A stretch of 64,000 nt of DNA, taken from Bacteroidia bacterium. GTDB lineage: Bacteria; Bacteroidota; Bacteroidia; CAIKAF01. Under the pieces are notes generated by a model, which was given only the letters and a program-made list of their open reading frames with translations, was not told the origin of the DNA and did not search any database. The DNA is taken from assembly GCA_030427255.1 (NCBI GenBank), contig JAUHWY010000007.1, positions 62,001-126,000 on the forward strand, given 5' to 3'. How positions within the stretch are numbered: position 1 is the first letter of the stretch; every line of letters begins with the position of its first letter. This document shows, piece after piece, positions 18,230 to 26,325 of this stretch. Position numbers and translations under genes: made by a program.

Positions 18230-19444
18230 ATGAAAGAAGCCCCATTGCCATTAAATGAGTTTGAGCGATTAAGACAGCTCAAAGACCTGCGCATACTAGA
18301 CAGCCCTCCTGAGCTATGCTTTGACGAAATCGTTAAGCTAGCCGCTGATATTTGCCAAACGCCCATGGCATTGATAAGTCTGATAGATGAAGATCGTCAA
18401 TGGTTTAAAGCCAAAGTAGGAGTTAGTGTCAAGGAAACTCCGCGAAAAATCTCCTTTTGTTCCCATGCGATTCAAAAGGAATCTTTGTTCTACATACCCA
18501 ATACCCATAAAGACAAGCGCTTTGCGGACAACCCTTTAGTTACAGACAAGCCTCACATACAATTCTACGCAGGCTATCCCATCAAAAGTCCCGGAGGCAT
18601 GCTATTGGGTACTTTGTGCGTATTAGATCAGAGACCCAGAAGGTTAAATAAAGGGCAAAAACATGCGCTAAAAGTATTGGCCGGGCAAGTGAGTACGGAA
18701 ATACGCATTCGGTCCTTGCTTCATCGCCAAGAGGAATTGATAAAATACCTTGAAAAAAGAGAAAGTCGCTTAAATGAATTGCACCAGTTCCTTTTTCATT
18801 TTCTGGGGATTTTAGGACACGATTTACGCAGCCCCATTGCCGCATTAAAGCAGGTGGTAGACAGTTGTGCAAACCACGATATGCCCCAAGCCATGCTGAA
18901 AGATCATGCCAGAATGCTGAATATTCAGTTGGAGGACTTGCTCGAACTGCTTTCAGCTTTGATGCAATGGTCGCTTCACCACTACCAGGCCGGAGCAATT
19001 GAAAAACAAAGAATTCCTTTAGCCCCGCTCATAGAAGAAAAGGTAGATTATTGGCAACCGGCATTAGAAGCCAAAAAGCTAAATATGGCTATTGAGACCA
19101 CCCAAGATTTTGCCATTAGCGCTCCGGGAGTGGTAGAAATTGTACTCAGCAACCTTTTGCATAATGCCATTAAATTTTCTCCGGAAGGTGCTACTATACA
19201 TCTTGAAGCCAATAGCTCCATAATAAGCATAGAAGACGAGGGGCCGGGAATGACCGAAGAGCAAATGCAAAGCGTGTTTGTTTGGTCACAATCCGGCACC
19301 AGCAACAAGCGCGGAAAGGTAGGAATGGGCCTCGGGCTCAAGATTTGTAGAGAATTGATGCGTCATTTGGGAGGGGATTTGGTCTTGAAGCACCGAGAAA
19401 ACGGAAAGCAAGGGATTCGGGCAGAGATGATTTTCTTTACCTAA
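18230..19444 (+). CDS. GAF-domain sensor histidine kinase
   Basis: 404 aa. The GAF domain covers about 25-165 (ALISLIDEDRQWFKAKVG and SFCSHAIQ), a coiled linker follows, then HisKA with the phospho-acceptor in GHDLRSPIAAL (about 199) and an HATPase domain with N box (LSNLLHNAIKFSP), G1 (EDEGPGM) and G2 (GMGLGLKI). No transmembrane helix is seen, so it senses a cytoplasmic signal. No response regulator gene is adjacent, so its partner is an orphan or encoded elsewhere. The start ATG is supported by the conserved NEFERLRQLKDLRILDSPPE segment that precedes such GAF domains. Confidence 0.9.
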   Translation: MKEAPLPLNEFERLRQLKDLRILDSPPELCFDEIVKLAADICQTPMALISLIDEDRQWFKAKVGVSVKETPRKISFCSHAIQKESLFYIPNTHKDKRFADNPLVTDKPHIQFYAGYPIKSPGGMLLGTLCVLDQRPRRLNKGQKHALKVLAGQVSTEIRIRSLLHRQEELIKYLEKRESRLNELHQFLFHFLGILGHDLRSPIAALKQVVDSCANHDMPQAMLKDHARMLNIQLEDLLELLSALMQWSLHHYQAGAIEKQRIPLAPLIEEKVDYWQPALEAKKLNMAIETTQDFAISAPGVVEIVLSNLLHNAIKFSPEGATIHLEANSSIISIEDEGPGMTEEQMQSVFVWSQSGTSNKRGKVGMGLGLKICRELMRHLGGDLVLKHRENGKQGIRAEMIFFT

Positions 19445-19446
19445 AT

Positions 19447-19582
19447 CCGGGCAAGGGATGGAACGGAAAGCCTGTTGAAGCTGAGCCCCTGCAACTGCAG
19501 CCGGGCCGCGGTGGCGCGCAGCAAACCCCGGCACGGCTTGCAGGTGCGGGGCAAAGCAAAACAGCTTGCAGGGACAGCCCGG
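19447..19582 (+). repeat. structured 3'-UTR repeat element, copy C
   Basis: Closing stem CCGGGC (19447-19452) / GCCCGG (19577-19582), shared motifs GGGATGGA (19455-19462) and GACAGC (19573-19578). The interior includes a GC-rich GGCGCGCAGCAA segment that is nearly identical in copy F. It begins 2 bp after the histidine kinase stop in the same orientation and fills the gap to the MBOAT gene. Confidence 0.75.
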
Positions 19583-19600
19583 GCGAAGCTGCCCCCAAAA

Positions 19601-21328
19601 TTAAAACTGAAAATAAATAAAGGTTTGCCCTTCTTCGTCGATGAGTTGGTACAAAACAAAGACCACCAATAAGGCTGCCAGCGCTTGAACCGGTAAGGGT
19701 AAGTTTATCCAGCTACGGCGCAAGAAATCTTTCCATATTTTTGGTAACCAATGCAGTACCATGCCACCCAAGAACACCAGAAAAGCGTTTCGGTAGGTCT
19801 CGGAAACTAAAAAAATGTGGCTTAGGTTCCAGCCGCCCGGGTTAAATAACTGCGCCCATAGCGCTTCTGCCGTTTCCCAGTTGTCGTTGGGATTGCGCTG
19901 GTCGCCCGCCCTAAAAAATAGTCTTGTAAAAGAAATGAACACAAAAGTAAAGAGGACTTTCCAGGCGTGGACAACAGGGTGATTGCTGGCTTCGTAAGGC
20001 GATATTTTGCGCCATCCTTTGTAGACCAAAAGTCCCAAACCATTAAGTCCGCCCCAGATCAAAAAATTCCAGCTGGCGCCGTGCCAAAGTCCACCAATTA
20101 GCATGGTAAGCAACATGTTGATATTGGTGGTAAAAGCACTCCAAAGTCCGGGAATCCAAAGGCGCAGGAGCCAAAGCACTAAAACCAGCAAAGGAAAAAT
20201 AGCCATAATCCACCACGAACCCGAAATCGCAGCCGCCACTCCGGACAGCACCAAACTCCAAAAGAAGGTACCGATGCTGCTTTTTCGATTGCCTCCTAAA
20301 GGAATGTACAAATAGTCTTTTAGCCAGGTGCTGAGTGAAATGTGCCAGCGCTTCCAAAATTCGGCCACATTCTTTGCCTTGTAGGGCGAATTGAAATTAT
20401 CGGGCAATCTAAAGCCCATCAATAAGGCCACTCCAATGGCGATGTCGGTGTATCCTGAAAAATCGGCATAGACTTGAAGCGAGTAAACAAACAAGCCCAT
20501 CAACACATCAAAACCCATGTACATGTGGGGCATGTCAAATACCTTGTCCACATAATTTAAAGCCAAAAAATCGGCAAGCAACAGCTTTTTGACCAAGCCA
20601 TTCACAATCATAAAGGTGGCCATTCCCCAAGCGGCTTTGGTGAGCGAAAACTTTTTGTGAATTTGCGGCACAAATTCGGCAGCACGCACAATGGGACCGG
20701 CAACCAATTGAGGAAAGAAACTCACGTAAAAGCCAAAATCCAGAAGGCTTCGAAGGGGTTTCACCTGACCTCGATAAATGTCGGCAGCGTAGCTAATGGT
20801 TTGAAAAGTAAAAAAAGAAACCCCCACCGGAAGAATGATTTGGTCGGCACTAAAACTCCAACCGGTAGTTTCCTGAAACTGATTGGCCCACACCGCCAAC
20901 CAATTCACCACCTCAAAAGGCGTATTGGGATGCCAAATTTTGTTGGCTGCATCCGCGAAAAAATAAGCGTACTTAAAGTAGGAAAGACTACCTAGGTTTA
21001 CTAAGACACTTAAGCTCAACCAAAGGGTTTTCTGCCATTTTTTGGGACTTCTATAAATAGCGTGCCCCAGTACATAGTCCGTTAGGGTAGAAAAAAGCAA
21101 CAGCAAGAAAAACAGGCCACTGGTTTTGAAGTAAAAGAATAGGCTTACTCCAAACAAAAAGGCATTGCGGAGGGACTTGCGCTTATGAATAAGCGAAAAG
21201 AGCACCATAACCGCCAAGAAAAACAACCAAAAGCTAAATCCGGTAAAGCTTAGCGGCTGCTCCTTATTGAATATGGAGCACCAGTCCCAAAGGACTTTTG
21301 GAATATCGGCCAGATTTATTGCTTCCAT
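19601..21328 (-). CDS. MBOAT family O-acyltransferase (AlgI/PatA-like)
   Basis: 575 aa with about 11-13 transmembrane helices. MBOAT hallmarks are present: FISYFKYAYFF-like N-terminal pattern, NFNSPYKAKNVAEFWKRWHI, LSTWLKDYLYIPLGG and the catalytic histidine in GLWHGASWNF. It would carry acyl (probably acetyl) groups across the inner membrane for transfer by an SGNH partner onto a polysaccharide or peptidoglycan. It is the last gene of a four-gene operon; its start overlaps the preceding SGNH gene by 13 nt. The acceptor polymer is unknown. Confidence 0.9.
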   Translation of the reverse strand: MEAINLADIPKVLWDWCSIFNKEQPLSFTGFSFWLFFLAVMVLFSLIHKRKSLRNAFLFGVSLFFYFKTSGLFFLLLLFSTLTDYVLGHAIYRSPKKWQKTLWLSLSVLVNLGSLSYFKYAYFFADAANKIWHPNTPFEVVNWLAVWANQFQETTGWSFSADQIILPVGVSFFTFQTISYAADIYRGQVKPLRSLLDFGFYVSFFPQLVAGPIVRAAEFVPQIHKKFSLTKAAWGMATFMIVNGLVKKLLLADFLALNYVDKVFDMPHMYMGFDVLMGLFVYSLQVYADFSGYTDIAIGVALLMGFRLPDNFNSPYKAKNVAEFWKRWHISLSTWLKDYLYIPLGGNRKSSIGTFFWSLVLSGVAAAISGSWWIMAIFPLLVLVLWLLRLWIPGLWSAFTTNINMLLTMLIGGLWHGASWNFLIWGGLNGLGLLVYKGWRKISPYEASNHPVVHAWKVLFTFVFISFTRLFFRAGDQRNPNDNWETAEALWAQLFNPGGWNLSHIFLVSETYRNAFLVFLGGMVLHWLPKIWKDFLRRSWINLPLPVQALAALLVVFVLYQLIDEEGQTFIYFQF

Positions 21329-22578
21329 TGTTGCTTTAAATGAGCTTTGTAGCCTTCCAATAGGGCTGCAAACAGCAAATCGCCCGTCAATCGATAGCCT
21401 TTAAAGGTAAAATGAATCTTGTCGCGTTTTGCCAATCCCTCATTTTCCCAAAGCTTCATAGACTCTAAGCCTCCCATTATGGAAAATAAGTCCCAAACGG
21501 CTACTCCCTCTTCCCTACTAAGCTTGAGCATGCTTTGCCTTACCACTTCCCCATTCGGATTTACATAATAACGCCTTCTAGACCTGCGGTAACTATCGTT
21601 ATTGGTGAGTAAAAGTATGCAGGCATTGGGGTTTACGGCACGTACTTTGGCAAATAGCCTCTTGTATCGGTATTCAAAAGCCGAAGGATCGAATCCCCGT
21701 GCCGCTGCATCATTGATACCTATCCCAAAAATCACCAAATCGGGTTGCAGCTGAGCCAAGTCCTCCTGAAGGTAGGCACAGCCTAAATAGGAGTAGGTGC
21801 CGGCGCCATTCACCCCAATGCTATGGTAGGTAATGCCGGGATCCTCATTTTCCAATTGAATGCCCAAAAGTTCGTAATGGGTTTGGCTGCTGTCTTTGGG
21901 ATACCACTCCAACAATACTTCCCCGTGGTAATTTTCTAAAAAGATCTCGGTGTAGCCGCTGCCGGGTTTTCTAAAGATTCGGTAAGCTTCTTCGGCGCTA
22001 TCCAATTCAGGCAAACGCACCGAGAAAAGATTGGTATCTCTGCCTTCAAACAGCCGAATAAAATTAAAATCATTGGCAGGAGCGCTTTCCGAGGCCAACC
22101 GAATGCGAATGGTGGCAGCACTGTCGCGCGTGGTAACTGCCATTCCGGTAAGTCCGAGTTCAACCGATGGGCTGCGCTGCACATTTTTTGCGTAATCCCA
22201 ATCCCCGGAATAGCTTACATAATAATTGTAGGGATTGTTGGTGCGGGCTACTTTATAGGGAAACAAAAGACCTCTGCTTCCTTTGTTTCCCGGGTAAAAG
22301 GTCTGCAAACGCTCCCTTATTCTACCCGAAATAACATCGGCTTGCACATGACTACCTCCCATGTGCACTATGCTTATTTTGCCATGTCCACTGAACATTA
22401 GGGCGTCGAGCTTGTCGTAAAATGCATCCATGCTGCTGCTGTCCGGCCCTTCTAAAATTCGATTGAGTTCGTAACGAATAAAAGGGTACTCCAGTACCTC
22501 TTCCGGAAACACCGATTGCCCCGATAGCATGCCTAAACCTAAGATCCAATGGCTAATTATGTACTTCAAATTCCTCAA
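21316..22578 (-). CDS. SGNH/GDSL-like exported protein (acyltransferase partner)
   Basis: 420 aa with an N-terminal hydrophobic leader, possibly a signal peptide. SGNH blocks are recognisable: HMGGSHVQAD (nucleophile Ser; Asp replaced by Gly in GDS), GVNGAG, GIGIND, and DKIHFTFKGY (catalytic Asp/His). Between blocks I and II is a beta-rich insert of about 170 residues, like that of the next upstream gene. The start is a TTG overlapping the previous gene by 26 nt; start choice is uncertain. It probably accepts acyl groups from the MBOAT and transfers them in the periplasm. Confidence 0.78.
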   Translation of the reverse strand: MRNLKYIISHWILGLGMLSGQSVFPEEVLEYPFIRYELNRILEGPDSSSMDAFYDKLDALMFSGHGKISIVHMGGSHVQADVISGRIRERLQTFYPGNKGSRGLLFPYKVARTNNPYNYYVSYSGDWDYAKNVQRSPSVELGLTGMAVTTRDSAATIRIRLASESAPANDFNFIRLFEGRDTNLFSVRLPELDSAEEAYRIFRKPGSGYTEIFLENYHGEVLLEWYPKDSSQTHYELLGIQLENEDPGITYHSIGVNGAGTYSYLGCAYLQEDLAQLQPDLVIFGIGINDAAARGFDPSAFEYRYKRLFAKVRAVNPNACILLLTNNDSYRRSRRRYYVNPNGEVVRQSMLKLSREEGVAVWDLFSIMGGLESMKLWENEGLAKRDKIHFTFKGYRLTGDLLFAALLEGYKAHLKQQWKQ

Positions 22579-24055
22579 TGGCTTGGTCTCTTTCTTTCAA
22601 CATCCGTTGTTTCAATCCGTATAGGGTATATTCCCTTAGTAGGGATTCGGTAATCATTTCTCCCATTTTTTGCGCACCTAATCGCGTAAAATGGATGTAA
22701 TCGCTTACGGCCAAGGCGGGTTCAGCATCCACCCACGAAGGCATGGATTGCAAGCCTCCCATAGCATTGAGCTGATCAAAATAAGCCACTCCATGTGCCA
22801 GCATGCTGTCTCTCAATGCATCTCGAAGTGGACCTAGCATAGGAAAAGACACCCGTTTCCCCTCTTCGAGGGTACTCATATCGGAGGGGCCTACAAACAG
22901 AATGGGAACCTCAGGGGCCACGGATTGCAGGTAGGAAATTTGGCTCAACAATTGGCCAACGTAACGGCTTTTCACTTTATCATCGGTCAAATAGGGCATA
23001 ATATTGCCGCCAAAAGCAAGCATAATTAAATCCGGATCAAGCATAGAAAACAAGCGTCTGTTTTGGCTCGCATCCGCCTGCGAAAAAATGGTACCCGAGC
23101 AACCCCGCATTCCCAAATTATCTACAACCACCCCCCTCCTACTCTCCAGGCTGATTCCAAGCACCTCTAAGCCCTGAACGCCTTCAAAACTTAGTTCGGC
23201 ACGCTGTGCCGGATAGCTAAGGTCCCAATGGAGTATTTCCGGGCCGGAGCCTGCAGCTAGCTCTTTGGTGCCTCCACCTGTGGAACAACTAAGCCGCACC
23301 ACTCCCGAGCTGTCGTTTTGACCAATCAAAAGCCTAATTCTTGAAAAACGGTCGGCACTATCGGGTGCATCGTACCCTTTGGAAGCTCTCCAAACCACCA
23401 AACTGCTATCAATCACCCCCAAAGAAAGCATGGGTCCATAGCGCCTATGTTCCGCTCTAAATTCAGGATTGCTGCCCCATAGAATATACCTGTAGGCTTT
23501 TCCTTCCAAACTTTGAGAAACGGTAGCAGAGCCAATAGGCTGCTCCAAGGGGAGCAAACCCGGACCTAAGCCACCAAACCGTGCCTGAAGACCGCGGCGC
23601 AGTTCGTTGCTTATTCTATCTCCTTCGATTTGAGAATCGCCATAATGCATAATGCGCACCTGCAAAGAAGAATCCACACCCGACTCCAATAATTTCCACC
23701 GGTCAAACAGCCCAAACAACAAGTCTTTTCGACTCTGTGGCAAGTATATGCGGGCCGGATGGCTGTCGCACAAAGCCTGATATGCATCCAAACTGTCCTT
23801 TAGACCAAACAATGAGCTCAGGCGAATGGAATCTTGCCGCTCTTTTTCGGCCTGTGCTTCCAAATCCACATATTCTATGGAATCACCATACACAAAGGTT
23901 TCAGGATTTGGCAATTCCCAATGGATACCGGCAAGCCTAAGTCCATCTTTAGGCCAAAAAAGAACCGCAGCCACCAATGGCCCCACCACCAAAAGCAACA
24001 ATACAACCGACCGCCAAGGGCTAACCGATGCATCAGAGGGCTCCGGCTTAGCCAT
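22553..24055 (-). CDS. SGNH/GDSL-like membrane-anchored protein
   Basis: 500 aa. One transmembrane helix (about 15-35) anchors a periplasmic domain. SGNH blocks: HYGDSQIEGDR (nucleophile Ser), GMRGCSG, FGGN, and DYIHFTRLGAQ (Asp/His). As in its neighbour, a beta-rich insert sits between block I and block II, so the pair probably arose by duplication. The start overlaps the stop of the LysM gene by one base. A role as acyltransferase or esterase on an envelope polymer is inferred from the MBOAT neighbour. Confidence 0.78.
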   Translation of the reverse strand: MAKPEPSDASVSPWRSVVLLLLVVGPLVAAVLFWPKDGLRLAGIHWELPNPETFVYGDSIEYVDLEAQAEKERQDSIRLSSLFGLKDSLDAYQALCDSHPARIYLPQSRKDLLFGLFDRWKLLESGVDSSLQVRIMHYGDSQIEGDRISNELRRGLQARFGGLGPGLLPLEQPIGSATVSQSLEGKAYRYILWGSNPEFRAEHRRYGPMLSLGVIDSSLVVWRASKGYDAPDSADRFSRIRLLIGQNDSSGVVRLSCSTGGGTKELAAGSGPEILHWDLSYPAQRAELSFEGVQGLEVLGISLESRRGVVVDNLGMRGCSGTIFSQADASQNRRLFSMLDPDLIMLAFGGNIMPYLTDDKVKSRYVGQLLSQISYLQSVAPEVPILFVGPSDMSTLEEGKRVSFPMLGPLRDALRDSMLAHGVAYFDQLNAMGGLQSMPSWVDAEPALAVSDYIHFTRLGAQKMGEMITESLLREYTLYGLKQRMLKERDQAIEEFEVHN

Positions 24056-25320
24056 CAGCTGCCGCTAAAAATTTTTAATCGCTGGCCAATTTGAATTCGG
24101 TCAGAACGCAAATTATTCCAATCCATGATGTTTTCCGGACTCACCCCCGGGTATTTGCCGGCAATGCGCCACAGGGTATCGCCACTGCGTACCTTGTACC
24201 ATTGAACGGAAGACTCTTTATCTTGGGAAGTAGAAACCATGGGTTCTTCAATCACTTCTAAGGCTATGCCCTCTTTGGGGAAAAGCAAGGTTTTGGCCCC
24301 TTCATTCCAATCTTTGGGGTTTATACCATTTAGCGCATACACCTGATTTAAGTGTAAACCATGTGCCCTAATGATCCGTTCAAAAGAGGCATGGTCTTGA
24401 ATCACCAAACTACTCCCATTTTTATGCAAAGGCCCTTGCAGTGTATCATTAAGCTCTTTCCAGCGATTATGACTGGAAAGAGGCAAAAACAAGGCTTCAC
24501 CTGCGGGCAGCCAAGAGGATTTAAGGCTGGGATTGAGGGACAAAAAATGGGTTTGGGAAATCCCAAGACTTGTAACCAAGCCGGGAACGTCCATAGCATA
24601 GCGGGCATAAACACGCTTTTTTTCCACATCCACTACTTCCTTGGGAGTTCCCATTACCTCTTGCGTCAAAGGTTTAGGCCCAAAACGACATAAGTAAGAG
24701 AAGGCAGCAAACTCCGAAAACTGCATTTGCACATGGCTAGGTAAAGCCTTAACCCAGGCTCCGGAGGCATCGCCGCTGCATGAACGATTCCGAGCGGCTA
24801 CCACTTCCGCCGGTGACCCCATAAATGCCAAAACAGCCGAAGTCCAATCGCCCATTTGCCTATGCAAATCCTCTAAATAGAGCAGCGCCGCCTCACTTGA
24901 CTTTACCCAATCCCTGCGCTCATCTACAAAATGTTCGACCTTTAAACCATACCTAAATGCGGTGAGGTAATGCATTTGCCACCAACCGCCGCGACCTTCT
25001 CCTAAAGTTTCTGCAGGATTCAAATGCGACATAGCCAGAGGCAAAAATGCCAACTCTCCGGGCAAGCCTTTGTCCGAAATCCAAGCTTGCACCATGGGCA
25101 CATGCCTTTGTGCCGCATCAAACCATTTCGCAGACTGCTGACTCGATTCCGTTAAGTGCGCAGAAACATGTCCTCTCACCTCCGTGGCCAGTGAAAAGTC
25201 TACCGCCTCCGGAATGGAAAGCAATTGCCGCCGAAAGGTTGTATCCTCCGGCAGCCGATACTCCGCACGAAGCTGCAGTCCCACAAAAAACACCAACAAA
25301 AATCCAACAACACGTTTCAT
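24055..25320 (-). CDS. LysM protein with degenerate MltD-like lytic transglycosylase domain
   Basis: 421 aa. The ATG at 25320 has an AGGAG site 5 bp upstream and starts a signal peptide (MKRVVGFLLVFFVGLQLRA). Residues about 75-200 align with MltD-type lytic transglycosylases (GLPGELAFLPLAMSHLNP, GGWWQM, VDERRDWVKSSEAALLYL). However, the catalytic Glu of LP-x-x-ES is Met here (LPLAMS) and the AAYNSG motif is LAFMGS. Two degenerate LysM-like segments and one good C-terminal LysM (YKVRSGDTLWRIAGKYP) follow. It is probably an inactive peptidoglycan-binding protein, first gene of the O-acylation operon. Confidence 0.82.
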   Translation of the reverse strand: MKRVVGFLLVFFVGLQLRAEYRLPEDTTFRRQLLSIPEAVDFSLATEVRGHVSAHLTESSQQSAKWFDAAQRHVPMVQAWISDKGLPGELAFLPLAMSHLNPAETLGEGRGGWWQMHYLTAFRYGLKVEHFVDERRDWVKSSEAALLYLEDLHRQMGDWTSAVLAFMGSPAEVVAARNRSCSGDASGAWVKALPSHVQMQFSEFAAFSYLCRFGPKPLTQEVMGTPKEVVDVEKKRVYARYAMDVPGLVTSLGISQTHFLSLNPSLKSSWLPAGEALFLPLSSHNRWKELNDTLQGPLHKNGSSLVIQDHASFERIIRAHGLHLNQVYALNGINPKDWNEGAKTLLFPKEGIALEVIEEPMVSTSQDKESSVQWYKVRSGDTLWRIAGKYPGVSPENIMDWNNLRSDRIQIGQRLKIFSGS

Positions 25321-25405
25321 ACTCCTAATTTCAGCAAATAATTTCTTAAACGGCAAACGCACGATTTAATTTTTCAACCGGCTAAAGTGAACATCTATTT
25401 GGGGG

Positions 25406-25551
25406 GGGCTAATCCGGCTGTCCCAAGTAGTGCCCTCTCCTAGCTTTGCGGGCTTTGGGCTCCGGGGTCCCCCGATGCTTCGGGGGCCTCCTCGCACCAA
25501 TGCCCGCCAAAAAGCTAGGCTTCGGTCAGCTACTTTGCTCCATCCGGGCCC
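25406..25551 (-). repeat. structured 3'-UTR repeat element, copy D
   Basis: Minus-strand copy, closely similar to copy A. Closing stem GGGC-CCGG (25551-25544) / CCGG-ATTA-GCCC (25417-25406), shared motifs GGATGGA and GACAGC, inner helices AAGTAG / CTACTT, CCTAGCTTT / AAAGCTAGG and GCGGGC / GCCCGC, then the apical GCGAGGAGG with CCCCCGA...TCGGGGG. It overlaps the 3' end of the SGNH gene and provides its TAG stop, at the same position in the element as in copy A. A G8 run ends it. Confidence 0.8.
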
Positions 25552-26288
25552 TGTAATTCTTTGTACATCCTCTCCAGCTTTGGCCTCAAAAACATAGTCC
25601 ATTTTTGATAACCACTTTTGTTCAAATGCAATCCATCCCGAATAAATAATGCAGGATCAGGCTCCCCAGCGTCGTTTAAAAGCAAATGCCCCATCCGGAC
25701 AAATTGAAATTCCGGCCAGTCTACCCAAGCATCAAAAAGCTCCACCATCCGGTTGAACTGCTGTTGCTTTTCCCAGTAATTCCAAGAATAAATGGAAGGC
25801 TTTACGCTTAAAAAAACCACCGGTGTCCCTTTTTTAAGCGCTTGCTTCAATAAACCGGCAAGCTCTAAAAAGGACCCAAACACTTCCTGCGGTCGGGAAT
25901 AAGCTAAAGTCAAATCATTTTCCCCGCAATACACCACCACCATCGATGGTTTTTTATCCAAAACCAATTCTTTGAGGTAAAAGCTAAGCTCAGGTAAGGT
26001 ACTCCCCCCAAACCCACTGTTGGACACCGGGAAATTGGGGAAATCCTCCTCCAAACTACGCCAGGCCCGTACGGAGCTACTTCCAACAAAAACAACAGGT
26101 TCCTTGGGAACAGGAGCTTTGGCAATATCTCTTACTTGATTCGAAAAGCGTCCTATGGCATCTCCCACAGAATCACGGTAAGGAGCCCGCCAAGCTTCGG
26201 TTCCCCAGTCAGGCGCAGGCAGGGTATCTTGACTCCAAGCCAGGGCCAAGCTGCACCAAAACACACACAACAATCTACACCTCATCAT
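25530..26288 (-). CDS. SGNH/GDSL hydrolase, secreted
   Basis: 252 aa from the ATG at 26288, which gives a signal peptide MMRCRLLCVFWCSLALAWSQ. Classical SGNH blocks: FVGSSSVRAW (Ser), NSGFGGST (Gly), GENDLT (Asn) and DGLHLNKSGY (Asp/His). It resembles small bacterial lipases/acetyl-esterases rather than the large pair downstream, and could remove acetyl groups. It lies upstream of the MBOAT operon, separated from it by the repeat element; co-transcription is possible. The last residues (GPDGAK) come from the repeat. Confidence 0.85.
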   Translation of the reverse strand: MMRCRLLCVFWCSLALAWSQDTLPAPDWGTEAWRAPYRDSVGDAIGRFSNQVRDIAKAPVPKEPVVFVGSSSVRAWRSLEEDFPNFPVSNSGFGGSTLPELSFYLKELVLDKKPSMVVVYCGENDLTLAYSRPQEVFGSFLELAGLLKQALKKGTPVVFLSVKPSIYSWNYWEKQQQFNRMVELFDAWVDWPEFQFVRMGHLLLNDAGEPDPALFIRDGLHLNKSGYQKWTMFLRPKLERMYKELQGPDGAK

Positions 26289-26325
26289 AGGTGCAAAATA
26301 CAAATTTCATGCCAGCGGCCCTGTT

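Noticed and set aside
19447-19582. Simple rho-independent terminators at the GC-rich intergenic palindromes
   Set aside because: They lack T runs, have a shared internal motif and a far more complex structure than a terminator, so I treat them as a repeat family.
24055-25320. Active MltD lytic transglycosylase
   Set aside because: The catalytic Glu and the AAYNSG motif are replaced, so activity is not supported.
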